NCBI RefSeq assembly: GCF_040717535.1
Contig: NZ_JBFEFI010000007.1
Location: forward strand, 310,001 to 374,000
Source: Thalassoglobus sp. JC818
Lineage (GTDB): Bacteria > Planctomycetota > Planctomycetia > Planctomycetales > Planctomycetaceae
Length of the DNA stretch: 64,000 bases
Reading direction: 5' to 3'
The stretch's first letter is position 1. Every line of letters begins with the position of its first letter. A program made the position numbers and the translations under genes. Under the pieces are notes generated by a model. It was not told the origin of the DNA. It did not search any database and saw only the letters and a list, made by a program, of their open reading frames with translations. This document shows, piece after piece, positions 34,804 through 44,000 of this stretch.

Positions 34804-34836
34804 GTACAATTGTACCAGTCGTCAACGATCGTTGAC
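34804..34836. promoter_or_regulatory. Two adjacent perfect palindromes
   Basis: GTACAATTGTAC (34804-34815) and GTCAACGATCGTTGAC (34821-34836) are both perfect and 5 bp apart. They look like operator sites for a dimeric regulator acting on the last gene of the element. Confidence 0.5.
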
Positions 34837-35089
34837 AAAATCGCCACAATGGCAGACACAGGATTGAGTCTGATGCGTTTCGATGGACTCGGACGACTCA
34901 GAACACGTCCGGCATTGACAGCACATTAGGCAATTCGGCAAGATGGAACCGTCAAAAGCTTACTGCATCAAGAATGTCAAAATTATTCAAGAAACTGAGA
35001 ATCCCGGCGTGGATTCCGTGCGTCCGCATGTACGAAAGGCATGCGGCGGTTGTTCTTGACAGCCGTGACAACGCTTCCGGGTTCCGCGT

Positions 35090-35128
35090 CGGGATTCCCT
35101 TTTGCGCACACTCGCAAGGGGCATCCCG
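35090..35128. repeat. Long hairpin before the last element gene
   Basis: CGGGATTCCCTTTTGCG (35090-35106) and CGCAAGGGGCATCCCG (35113-35128) pair almost fully around a 6-base loop, 38 bases before ATG 35166. It is part of the otherwise gene-free stretch 34801-35165. A terminator, an RNA control element or a protein site are all possible. Confidence 0.5.
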
Positions 35129-35165
35129 TCGGCTGGGATTCGTTGAACACGAAAGGTGTTCGACA

Positions 35166-36017
35166 ATGGCTACTTCCATTCAAGCTACGGAAACGGTTCA
35201 AGGCGATCACACAGAGCATTGCGATTCTGTTCTGACGATCGTCAATCTTCACTCAAGCGAAACGGGCGAAAAGTTCGTTCCCAACTCTCACTACGGCGTA
35301 CCAGCTCACCAGTCGTTTCGGACTCGCAGACACTTCGCGGAACAGCTCTGTTTGGAGCTCAATCGCGATCTGATCAAGCAAGCCAAACGCGGCATCTGGT
35401 TTCTTGTGATCTATGCAAGAGGTGGCTTTCGTGTCGTCAGAATTCCGACCTGCTCAACATTCATTCCGCGAGACGAATACGACCTACCATTCGATGCGTC
35501 TAAGCGGGTCGGCAACACAGAAGCACGACGACGCATCAAAGAGTTCAACAACTCGATGATTCAACGCAGCAAGTCGACGGGAGAACTGATCGACTCTTGG
35601 ATGCTTCACGTCAAACCGCTACGCCGACCAGAAGAGACACACGCGGAACGGTTCACAGACGATCAGAGAACCGCACTCAAGGCGATCCGTCAATACATCG
35701 ATCTGAGTGTTGAACCGGCGCCAATGGGCGACGATATCATTTTCTGGTTCAAGGCGGGGGTTCATTCCAGCGGGAAAGAATGGGGGACTCGCCAGACTGC
35801 CCAAGGGTTGCGAAACATCGCGTCACAATTCCTGAAAGCGGCGTCTCAACTGGACGGGGCCGAAGAAATCACACTCGATCGAATCAATCCATGCGGCCAC
35901 GAATTCGGCATCCGTGGACACGATGAAGATGTTTGCTTGCGAGTTTACAACACCGACGATCCAGAGCAGGCGAAACAGCAAGCTCTCAAAGTGCTCGGAT
36001 TGATCCAGAACCGATAG
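35166..36017 (+). CDS. Unknown 283-residue protein, last gene of the element
   Basis: Start ATG 35166 has GAAAGGTG upstream; the frame stays open back to 34974 but that part crosses the hairpin and lacks a ribosome site. The protein has a globular N-terminal part (YGVPAHQSFRTRRHFAEQL, RGIWFLVIYARGGFRVVRI), a helical middle rich in Arg and a C-terminal half ending in DDPEQAKQQALKVLGLIQ. No family recognised. As the cargo position in satellites often holds defence or helper-interference genes, this is worth testing; that is inference only. Confidence 0.68.
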   Translation: MATSIQATETVQGDHTEHCDSVLTIVNLHSSETGEKFVPNSHYGVPAHQSFRTRRHFAEQLCLELNRDLIKQAKRGIWFLVIYARGGFRVVRIPTCSTFIPRDEYDLPFDASKRVGNTEARRRIKEFNNSMIQRSKSTGELIDSWMLHVKPLRRPEETHAERFTDDQRTALKAIRQYIDLSVEPAPMGDDIIFWFKAGVHSSGKEWGTRQTAQGLRNIASQFLKAASQLDGAEEITLDRINPCGHEFGIRGHDEDVCLRVYNTDDPEQAKQQALKVLGLIQNR

Positions 36018-36030
36018 AACCGATGACTTC

Positions 36031-36071
36031 CCCCGTCTGGCAACACGCTGGGCGGGGGCTTTCTGTTTTCT
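36031..36071 (+). terminator. Rho-independent terminator closing the element
   Basis: CCCCCGTC (36031-36038) pairs with GGCGGGGG (36052-36059), one G-T wobble, then CTTTCTGTTTTC. It lies 14 bases after the last gene. Confidence 0.75.
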
Positions 36072-36134
36072 GAGACCTGATGCCTACATACCACCCGCTG
36101 AAGGCGAACGCAAATTTTGGCAAGTTTTCACAGT

Positions 36135-36153
36135 GTAGCGCATGCGTAGCGCA
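36135..36153 (+). promoter_or_regulatory. Arm-type integrase sites, right
   Basis: GTAGCGCA at 36135-36142 and again at 36146-36153, period 11, matching the paired motif near the left end. Confidence 0.6.
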
Positions 36154-36196
36154 ACAAAAAAAACGACACGACTGACCGCATAAATTAGCCCATAAA

Positions 36197-36221
36197 ACAA
36201 AAAATCCCGGAAACAGAGAGT
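36197..36221 (+). repeat. attR core, 25-bp direct repeat
   Basis: Identical to 25727-25751. The chromosome resumes with CCTAGGGGGG on its right. Confidence 0.85.
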
Positions 36222-36596
36222 CCTAGGGGGGCTGAGGACTTCGATCTATTCCCGGGGGCGATGAGCGTCTTGCCGGACCATCAAAGGCTGCTCATCCCGC
36301 CTTCGATACGAGGACCTTATGGCTTACGCAAAAGTGGGTCAACATGTGTTTTGAGAAAAACAATCGTTGATGCCACGCTGCCATGACTTTCGGAGAATCG
36401 GAGTCATAACTTGTTCGTAGTGAGTGGCTTATGGAGAAGTTTCTCTCGGTGTCGCGGGTGCAGATTCTGCCGAAAGAGTGGGCCTAAGCGCGGTGGGAAA
36501 CTTGTACGCGAAGCAATCTCTTCGCGATTGTTTGATGACGGAGCCACCGGAGATCGGAGTCGTCTTGCAGGGCGGAGATTTGTTGCGATCGTCTGT
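36222..36596. other. Intergenic stretch right of the element
   Basis: It holds a hairpin GATGAGC (36260-36266) / GCTCATC (36290-36296), extended by GGGC and GCC, close to the attachment site. Short frames on both strands (36411-36605 plus, 36404-36643 minus) have no family look and are not called. No tRNA was found, so the integration target seems intergenic or an unrecognised RNA gene. Confidence 0.45.
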
Positions 36597-37565
36597 CTAC
36601 TGTGAGGACTTTTTCCAGGCGATGATGTCGTCGAGGATTTCACTGAGCGTCAGCGATGGTTTCCAGCCCAACGTCTTCTGCAAGCGGTCGACGTTGGGGA
36701 CGCGGCGTCTGACGTCTTCGAAGTCGTTTCCGTAGGCTTCGGTGTACTCTCGGAAGTTCACTTCGACGGAGGAGTCCACCTTCTCGATGACAGTCTTTGC
36801 GAGTTCATGAATCGTGACTGGCCGGTCGCTTCCGATGTTGAAGATTCGACCGACTGCTTCGTCTGAGCGGACCAGTTCATCGATGCAGCGAATGACTTCT
36901 TTGACGTGTGCAAAGCAGCGCACCTGTTGTCCGTCGTCGTAAACAATGACCGGACCGCCGTTCATCGCTTGATCAACGAAACGGGGAATGACCATTCCAT
37001 AATTTCCGACCTGCCGAGGACCGACTACATTGAAGAATCGGCCGATCACGATCGGAAGCCCGTACTTGGCGTGATAAGCGAGTGCGAGAAATTCGTCGAT
37101 GGCTTTCGAGCAGCCGTAAGCCCAGCGGGGTTTGGAAGTCGGTCCGAAATGCAGGTCTTCTTCCTCGTCCCAGCACTCGTTCGGATTCTTTCCGTAGACT
37201 TCACTTGTTGAGGCGAGGAAGAAGCGGCAACCGGTTTGAGTGGCGAGTTTCAAAAGCCATTCAGTGGGATAGATGTTCGTTTCGATCGTGCGAACTGGAT
37301 CGTCCGCGACGAGTTTGACCCCCACAGCTGCGGCAAGATGGTAGATGATGTCCTGGCCGCGAACTGCTTCCGTGAGGAGAACGTGATCGGTGATGGACCC
37401 CGTCAAACGGGTCAGTCGTGGATGATCGGCGACGTGCGAGAGGTTGTCTGGACGGCCGGTCGAGAAGTTGTCGAGTACGGTGACTTCATGTCCATCTTCG
37501 AGAAGTTTCTCGGTTAGGTGGCTTCCGATGAAACCCGCTCCACCTGTAATCAAGCACTTCGACAT
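36597..37565 (-). CDS. NAD-dependent epimerase/dehydratase (UDP-sugar, SDR family)
   Basis: 322 residues, preceded by [20 protein letters not shown] at 8-17 is the extended-SDR NAD motif, ASTSEVYG holds the catalytic Ser/Thr and YGCSK the Tyr-x3-Lys pair; FFNVVGPRQ and [11 protein letters not shown] are typical of UDP-glucose 4-epimerase/ GDP-sugar enzymes. The exact sugar is not readable. Along with nearby glycosyltransferase and sulfotransferase genes it suggests surface polysaccharide synthesis. Confidence 0.88.
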   Translation of the reverse strand: MSKCLITGGAGFIGSHLTEKLLEDGHEVTVLDNFSTGRPDNLSHVADHPRLTRLTGSITDHVLLTEAVRGQDIIYHLAAAVGVKLVADDPVRTIETNIYPTEWLLKLATQTGCRFFLASTSEVYGKNPNECWDEEEDLHFGPTSKPRWAYGCSKAIDEFLALAYHAKYGLPIVIGRFFNVVGPRQVGNYGMVIPRFVDQAMNGGPVIVYDDGQQVRCFAHVKEVIRCIDELVRSDEAVGRIFNIGSDRPVTIHELAKTVIEKVDSSVEVNFREYTEAYGNDFEDVRRRVPNVDRLQKTLGWKPSLTLSEILDDIIAWKKSSQ

Positions 37566-37778
37566 TCGCTTTTTCCTTTGGAAACTCTCTCTGTAGTCAC
37601 GCCGACCGTTTTCAAATCTTCCCGGCAGTCGTCTGAATCCGCTTCATTCGATTTGATGGAGACAACGGCTTTAATGAAATCGAGATGTTGCACTCAGCTT
37701 GGAATCGAATGAGCTTGTCGCTTGCGTCTTGGTCAATGTCTTGCTGAGTGACCGTTGTTCTGAGCCAGATCTCAACGA

Positions 37779-38927
37779 CTAGGCAGCTTCGATCTGTTCA
37801 TCAGTGGGGGCGGGATATCCGAATTCATCGTAGGCTGCGCGACAACGCTGGTAGACTTCCTTGACCCAATGTGGATCACGGTCGAATTTGTTCTTCTTGT
37901 ACTTCTTGAGTTCTTCGACCTGCGGCTCGATGGCGGCTTGCATGGCGTCCATGTTTTTCAAGCTGAGCTGCTGGTAGATACGAACCATTTGCCCGAGCGG
38001 GTCGGCAGCAAGTTCTTCGTACTTGACTTCACACAGATCACCTTCGGGAATCAAACCTTTGTGCTTCTGATAGCTGGTGAATCCCTCGTTGTACCACTTG
38101 ATGACGTCGTCTTCGAATCCACCGTTGGGATTCTCTCCAAGCGTGTTTTCCGTGGCCATCGTCTGGCGTAGATGGCAGTTGGAGTTAAAGACATCAAACG
38201 GGTCGCGATAGATGTAAACGAACTTCGCGCCCGGGTACATCTTGAGCAGTGTTTCAATGCGGAATGTGTGAGATGGTGACTTCAAGACGAGTTGCTTCGG
38301 CGTGCGCAGAGTGACTTTTCGCACGAGTGTATCGAGGGCAGAGCACCAGCGTTGGCGGTCTTTCTCGGAGATGGCTTCGATGTCGATGTATCGTCGAATG
38401 ATCTCGAACTGATACGGGAATGTGACCATCAAGTACGGTGACAGTTGCGTCATCACACACAAGGCGACTTCATCTTCTTGGGCGACATCCCACCCCACGC
38501 GGACATTATCCATCGGCCGGCTTTCAGGGATGAATGCCGCTGTCAATCGGGATGCGACTGCCTGCGTCGTCAAAAAGTGCCACGGAAAGACTGTTTGATA
38601 AAGCGTGGTCGTTGTGAACTGCGGATCGGAATCCATCAGGTTGTGCAGAAGAGTGGTTCCGCTTCTCCAGAATCCAAGAATAAAAATCGGCGGGGCTACT
38701 GGCTCGGTCTCGCGGATACGTCGACCGTACAACAGCGACTCGACAGCCGCCATTGTGGAGTTGTACATCGCCATGGGGGGCAAAAGGGCGATTCTGCCTG
38801 CTTTAGTCCAGCTCAGTTGAGGACGGAGCTTCATTAGATTGTAAAGCCCGGAAATCTTCATCCCATGCCAGATTGAGAACGGCCCTTGCGAAGAGCGCTT
38901 CGGCTTCGTTTTCTTTTCTTCCGACAT
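37779..38927 (-). CDS. Sulfotransferase family protein (PAPS-dependent)
   Basis: 382 residues. FILGFWRSGTTLLHNLM near 83-99 is the 5'-phosphosulfate-binding loop; KSPSHTFRIETLLKMYPGAK and YIYRDPFDVFNSN carry the 3'-phosphate-binding motif. It belongs to the Sulfotransfer_3-like branch common in planctomycetes. It would transfer sulfate from PAPS to a carbohydrate or lipid, the reverse of what the sulfatases of this window do. No ribosome site of note. Confidence 0.9.
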   Translation of the reverse strand: MSEEKKTKPKRSSQGPFSIWHGMKISGLYNLMKLRPQLSWTKAGRIALLPPMAMYNSTMAAVESLLYGRRIRETEPVAPPIFILGFWRSGTTLLHNLMDSDPQFTTTTLYQTVFPWHFLTTQAVASRLTAAFIPESRPMDNVRVGWDVAQEDEVALCVMTQLSPYLMVTFPYQFEIIRRYIDIEAISEKDRQRWCSALDTLVRKVTLRTPKQLVLKSPSHTFRIETLLKMYPGAKFVYIYRDPFDVFNSNCHLRQTMATENTLGENPNGGFEDDVIKWYNEGFTSYQKHKGLIPEGDLCEVKYEELAADPLGQMVRIYQQLSLKNMDAMQAAIEPQVEELKKYKKNKFDRDPHWVKEVYQRCRAAYDEFGYPAPTDEQIEAA

Positions 38928-39368
38928 GACTTCAATAACACTCCACTAAAGAATCTGGCTTTTTGCGATCGATGCGGCTCACTACGACTGAGCAAACCGG
39001 AGACCAGAATCGGAAAATTCCGTCTGAACAAAAATCGCATCCCTGCATTATCTCTCCATCGACAGAGCAAGCAACCCTCTGGACGCAATTCATTTGCGAC
39101 AGATCGGACTCTCGAACTTGGCAGCGAGTGCCAGGACGAAACCCACAGAATCCCCGGAATCGGAACGTGAAGGCTGAGTTTCGAATCGAGACTCGCCCAT
39201 GGCTTGTCCAGACCGTGAGGGAAACTCGATGATTGGAAGGATTCAAACGGCTCCGAAACAGCCAAATAGAAGAGCCGAATCCATCGGCTTAGCTGACAAG
39301 AAGTGCGATAGCTGAGCGACTTCTTGCTTGAAATGAAGTCCGGCGAGACCACAGCGACAAAGAAACTC
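38928..39368. other. Intergenic stretch, no gene recognised
   Basis: Between two minus-strand genes. Open frames on both strands here (e.g. 38886-39170 plus, 38858-39382 minus) are arginine/serine-rich without motifs. It should include the sulfotransferase promoter. Confidence 0.45.
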
Positions 39369-40220
39369 CTAGCCAGCTGCACGTCGGGGTGTCGATGACT
39401 CTGCAGCGTCGAGTGATGGAAATTTAAGCGAATTCTGCGGTTGTTGACCGATCATCTGGCCTGGCAGCGGGAAGGCTGCATTCCATCCCAGCGGCAGCGT
39501 AACTCCGGTGATCCAACGAGCTTCCGGGGAGGCGAGAAACGCAACCGCAGCTGCGACATCCTGAGGAGATCCGATTCCGAGCGGATGAGATCGTTGAAGC
39601 TCAGCAAGCACGTCTTCGTCGAACGTGGAGAGATATTTTTTCAGCATGGGGGTTTTCACGAGTGCCGGGGCGACGCAAACCGCTCGAATTCCCTTCGGAG
39701 CCATTTCCGCAGCGATTGATTGCGTGAGCCCGATGAGTCCCGCTTTCGAAGCAGAATAGGCAGGAAACCCTGCACATCCAGCAATTCCGAGTACAGACGC
39801 AATGTTGACGACCACTCCCCGTTCAGCCGTAAGAGACGGGAGAAAGCTGCGAATCATCCGCATGGCCCCGGTGAGATTCACATCGATCAGCGAAAGCCAA
39901 TCTTCATCCGATGTCGAGGCAAATTCTCCCGAGTGATCGATTCCGGCATTGTTAATTAGAACGTCCGTTGCGCCAAAACGCTCGCGAACCGCCTCCTTCG
40001 CCGAATCGACTTGTGATTGTGATGTCACATCACACTGCATTGATAGCACGTCGATGTCGCGTTTTTCGAGGCGTTTGAGAAACCGTGTCGGCTCTTCGTG
40101 CCAGAGCAAGGCGAGCTGTGCCCCCTCTTGTGCCAGCTGGTCAGCGATGGCAGCTCCGATACCGCGGTCATTGACACCAGTAATGACTGCGACCATGCCT
40201 TCAAAACGACGATTCGACAT
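39369..40220 (-). CDS. Short-chain dehydrogenase/reductase (FabG-like)
   Basis: 283 residues from ATG 40220, with GGGGGGAG six bases upstream; an in-frame ATG at 40259 is not used. VAVITGVNDRGIGAAIA is the NAD(P) loop, NNAG the structural motif, and NIASVLGIAG plus Y-S-A-S-K give the Ser-Tyr-Lys triad. Length exceeds typical FabG by a C-terminal tail of about 30 residues. Substrate unknown. Confidence 0.88.
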   Translation of the reverse strand: MSNRRFEGMVAVITGVNDRGIGAAIADQLAQEGAQLALLWHEEPTRFLKRLEKRDIDVLSMQCDVTSQSQVDSAKEAVRERFGATDVLINNAGIDHSGEFASTSDEDWLSLIDVNLTGAMRMIRSFLPSLTAERGVVVNIASVLGIAGCAGFPAYSASKAGLIGLTQSIAAEMAPKGIRAVCVAPALVKTPMLKKYLSTFDEDVLAELQRSHPLGIGSPQDVAAAVAFLASPEARWITGVTLPLGWNAAFPLPGQMIGQQPQNSLKFPSLDAAESSTPRRAAG

Positions 40221-40417
40221 CCTTGTCTCCCCCCCAAGATCTTTGCGTTTCCGCTGCACGCGATCCTATGCGTTTCACGGGTCCCTGCGATTCTGATCGG
40301 TTTGACGATTTCCGGCAAGGTGGATTTTCGCCCGCTCAAGTCCCAAGTTGGATGGTCGGAACAACTTGCAGCGGCTGAGTTGAATTCGTCGTGATGGCAG
40401 TGGGCGAATTTGTTCTC

Positions 40418-40927
40418 TTAGTTGACCGCGTCTACGCATTGAAAGCAATTCAGGTGCGGACGCATTTTGTCGAGAGTGACTGATCCGATTCCGCGAACCC
40501 GCTGTACATCATCAATTGACTGGAACGGGCCGTTTGCAGAGCGATCGTCGACAATGGCCCTGGCAGTCACTTCGCCGACGCCTTCGAGTTGCATCCATTC
40601 CACCCACGTGGCGGAGTTGATATCGATCTGAAAGAGCGCCTGCTGTTCTGCCGAACGGACGATTTCGACTTCGGGCATTCGTCCCGTATTCTTCGCAATC
40701 CAGATGATGCCTGATAACGAAACTGTGCATAAGCACATCGTCAGGAGCAATCGGCGATCCGATTTTCTTAGCCCCAGCTCCGTTTGATTTGATGTAGGCT
40801 GAGCAGCATCTTCGCTACGGGGCGGAGCAGGCTCTTTGAAAGAGGAAGGCATATTCCGTGGCTTAAACGGGAGGCGGGGGTTGGTCGCGAAAAAGGTCAT
40901 TAGACCAATTTCAGCGTCCCTCTGCAT
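40418..40927 (-). CDS. ComEA-like helix-hairpin-helix protein
   Basis: 169 residues from ATG 40927, chosen because GGAGGTGA lies five bases before it. One membrane helix (about 58-77), then DINSATWVEWMQLEGVGEVTARAI and VQRVRGIGSVTLDKMRPHL, two HhH motifs as in the DNA receptor ComEA. A role in DNA binding at the outer side of the membrane is likely by family; alone it does not prove competence. Confidence 0.83.
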   Translation of the reverse strand: MQRDAEIGLMTFFATNPRLPFKPRNMPSSFKEPAPPRSEDAAQPTSNQTELGLRKSDRRLLLTMCLCTVSLSGIIWIAKNTGRMPEVEIVRSAEQQALFQIDINSATWVEWMQLEGVGEVTARAIVDDRSANGPFQSIDDVQRVRGIGSVTLDKMRPHLNCFQCVDAVN

Positions 40928-41036
40928 TCGCCTCACCTCCATTCGCTGACGAATGCAGCCATTACAACCTCAACCGCACCGGACATATCGAAGAGAGCGA
41001 CACTCACTCTTCTCCGATCGGGGCGGAGACTCACTT

Positions 41037-44000
41037 CTATCGGCCACGTGAGCGACTTCGGCTCGAACTTGAACCGGATGATCTGCTCGAGCCCGATGAG
41101 CGAGACGAACCTGAAGAACGACTGCTCGATGATCGTGAGCGGGTCGAAGGTGACGAAGAGCTCCGTGACCGACTGAACGATGAAGATCGGCTCGATGACG
41201 GGGAGGAGCTACGCTGAGAGTTTAATGAGCGGCTGCTTGAAGTCGATGGGGTTCGAGAGCGACTGCTGCTGTTGCTGCTGCCGCTGCTGCGAGTACTACT
41301 ACTGTTGCTTCGAGTGCTTGGAGTCGATCGTGAAGAGTTTCGCAGACTATTCAGTCGTTGTTGAATCGATTGACTCGAAGATGACCGCGCACTTGAACTA
41401 CGTGAGCTGGAACTGTTCGTCGATGGTCCCGCACGAGGTGTGCTATTGGATGAGCGCGGAGTGGTCGTTCGTTGAGGCTGGGATCGAAGCCGGGAAGAAT
41501 CAATTCGTTGCTGTGGATTGCTGGAACGCGAAGGCTGTCGGTTCGCGCGATCCTGAGATGAGTTCGTGCTCTGTTGACGGATTGATTCGATTCCCTGACG
41601 TAAATTCCGAGACTGATCCGATTGAGATCGTGTTGATGGAACAGTCGTCGGTCGCGAACTGCTGGAACTACTGCTTCGGTTCGATGATGAGCTGTTATTT
41701 GATCGTGAGCGGTCAGTCGACGGAGTGCTCGGCTGCGTTCTGGATCGTTGCTGGAGTGCCTCGATCCGCTGTCGCAGTTCGCTCGGTTGAGTTGACGATC
41801 GCGATCGGTTCTGGCTCGAATCATTGCTTCGAGACGAGTTGGAGTTTGAATTCTGCTGTTGCTGTCTCATCGCTTCGATCTGCGAACGCAAGTCGCTCGA
41901 CCGAGACGAACTTCGATCAGTTGACGGAGTTTGTGGTGTCGTTTGACGTGGGCTCTCCGATTCTCTCGTTCGTGGCGACGGAGAACTGTTTTGGCGGTTT
42001 TCCAGCCGTTCTCTCAATGACGATCCGGACGAGCCGCGAGACGGCTGACCAGATTCCGGTTGTTGACCGGGTGATGTCGTCGGACGTTGTCGCGAGGACT
42101 CTGGATTCTGAGAGGCAGCTCGTTGAGCAGCTTCGATTCGCTCACGCAGACTGCTCATCGACGGTTGCGATGAAGAGTTTCCGCTTTCCGATCCGCGTTC
42201 ACGGGTCGATTCATTATTCCGATTTCGAATGGCATCCAGTCGATCGCGGACATCCGAAGCAGTTGGATTGTTCGAACCCGATCCTGGACGAATTGCTGGA
42301 TTCCCGTCGGGGCGATTGCCGTCACGAGTCTCACGTGACTGAGCGGTATCGCGTTCGCTTCCCCGATCGCTGCGAGGTTGATCGCCACGATTCTGTCGGG
42401 CTGCTTCAATTCGCTCTCGAAGCGAGTCCATATCGGATCGATCGGGAGTGTTGGCACTCCGTGAATCAGAACGGTTTGTCAATTCACGACCTGAATCTCC
42501 GGGTGATCGGCGATCAAGATCAGGAGATCCGTCTCTCGATTCGAGTCGATCACGAGTTGCGTTCAGGCGGTCTCGAATTGAATTCGAATTAGGGAGTTTG
42601 ATTGACTCAGCACGTGATGCAAGATCTCGGTCGCCACCGGGACGGCCATCGCGGTCTCGATCACTTCCAGTCGTCGGACGACCATTTCGATCGTCAGGTC
42701 CACGATTGTCACGGTCAGTGCCGAACCGGTCTCCGCCGGGGCCCTCGCTGGCTGGACGTTGGTCACGACCAATGCCTGTGATTGAATCGCGATCTCGCGG
42801 ATCACCGTCTCGATTTCGGATCGATTCGAACCGTGATCGGAAATCTGTTAAGTCGCGGACAGCTTTGTTCGAACGCTCTGAAATTCGATCTCGATCAACT
42901 TCGGCAATCGTGCGGAAGTTGAAGTGATCCGGACGCCCAGGGCGTTTGAATCGATCGAGCGATTCACTCAGGACAGATTGTTCAAAAACGGAACGGTTGC
43001 GGGAACCTTCTGCCGATGCGAGGAATGTCCGAGTGCGGTCGTACGTACGCGGCGGTCGGAAGTTTTCGTTTCGATCATAGTAGCTGTGCCAGCTGACCAG
43101 TCGATCGAACGTGACGCGTCGCCGTGGATTCTGGTAGTAGGTGTAAATTGGATCGTAAGCATATCGGCGCTGGTAGTAACGTCGTTGATGGACGAAGGGA
43201 TAGATTCCCCGGTTGCGGTACAGCGGAGCGTAGTAGTCCCCGAAGTAGTAGTGACGGTATCGCGGACGCACGAAAAGGTGTGTGAGAAGCGGGCTGATCC
43301 CAATACCGTAGCGAGGTCGATAGCGGTATCCGTAGAACCGATAAGGGTAGGCTCGGTTCCAGAATCGAATCGGCGAGAACAGGAGTCCGCGTCGAACGAG
43401 CGGGTAATCCCAATACCCGGTACAGTAAACGTAGCCTCGAGGAGTCCACGAGTATCGAGCCGGAACCCAGATGTAATCCTGGTAAGGGAGGGTCCATCGA
43501 CCGGGTTGCCAAGCGTAAGACTGATTTTGATAGGACCAATTACCCGGAACCCAGAAGTGCTCTTCAGTTGGAGCGGGAACATTTGGTCCCTCTTCGAGAC
43601 TTTCGGGAGGCTCTGGCAAATAGCTCAACTCTTCGGAGTCAGCTGACGTCCAGAAACCCGGAACCCACTGAAAGCTTCCCTCAGTTTCTGCCCAGTAACC
43701 GGGAATCCACTGCTGATTCGGAGGAAGGTCACGCCACAATCCGCTGACCCAGATGAAATCGTCGAGATCTTCATCCCACGCCCAATAGCCGGGAATCCAC
43801 TCGACGTTGTTCCCTTCCGGCATTTCTTCCGGCGGAACTTCATCGATGAGATCGGGCGGACGCTTCGTAACTGTCAGACCCGGTTCTGGATCTGCAGAAT
43901 ATTGTTCGGCGAAAGCTTCGTGAATCGGTCCACGAGTCAAGACTTCGCTCTCGATGTTCGATGGATCGACAGCTTCAGGAGGGTCTGCGACCTCCGCAGC

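Larger units (their letters stand above)
25727..36221 (+). mobile_element. 10.5-kb integrated phage-satellite-like element with capsid gene
   Basis: The boundaries are a 25-bp perfect direct repeat (25727-25751 and 36197-36221). Inside, all recognised genes are on the plus strand: tyrosine integrase, an unknown gene, HTH/excisionase-like gene, primase-helicase, an iteron origin, zinc-ribbon and other small genes, coiled-coil protein, HK97-type capsid protein, three more zinc-ribbon genes, a secreted beta-rich protein and an unknown 283-residue protein, ending in a terminator. Many genes overlap by ATGA or TAATG. No terminase, portal, protease, tail, lysis or conjugation gene is present. This supports a phage satellite rather than an independent prophage; a decayed prophage remains possible, but the reading frames are intact. 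Confidence 0.85.

Noticed and set aside
36222-36330. Possible tmRNA or tRNA at the right attachment flank
   Set aside because: The start GGGGGGCTGAGGACTTCGATC recalls tmRNA 5' ends, but no tag peptide, no tRNA-like 3' half and no T-loop pairing could be found.
41180-42592. 470-residue open frame on the plus strand
   Set aside because: It is antisense to the Arg/Ser-rich tail of the YXWGXW protein. The low-complexity codons leave the opposite strand free of stops; the product shows no domain.
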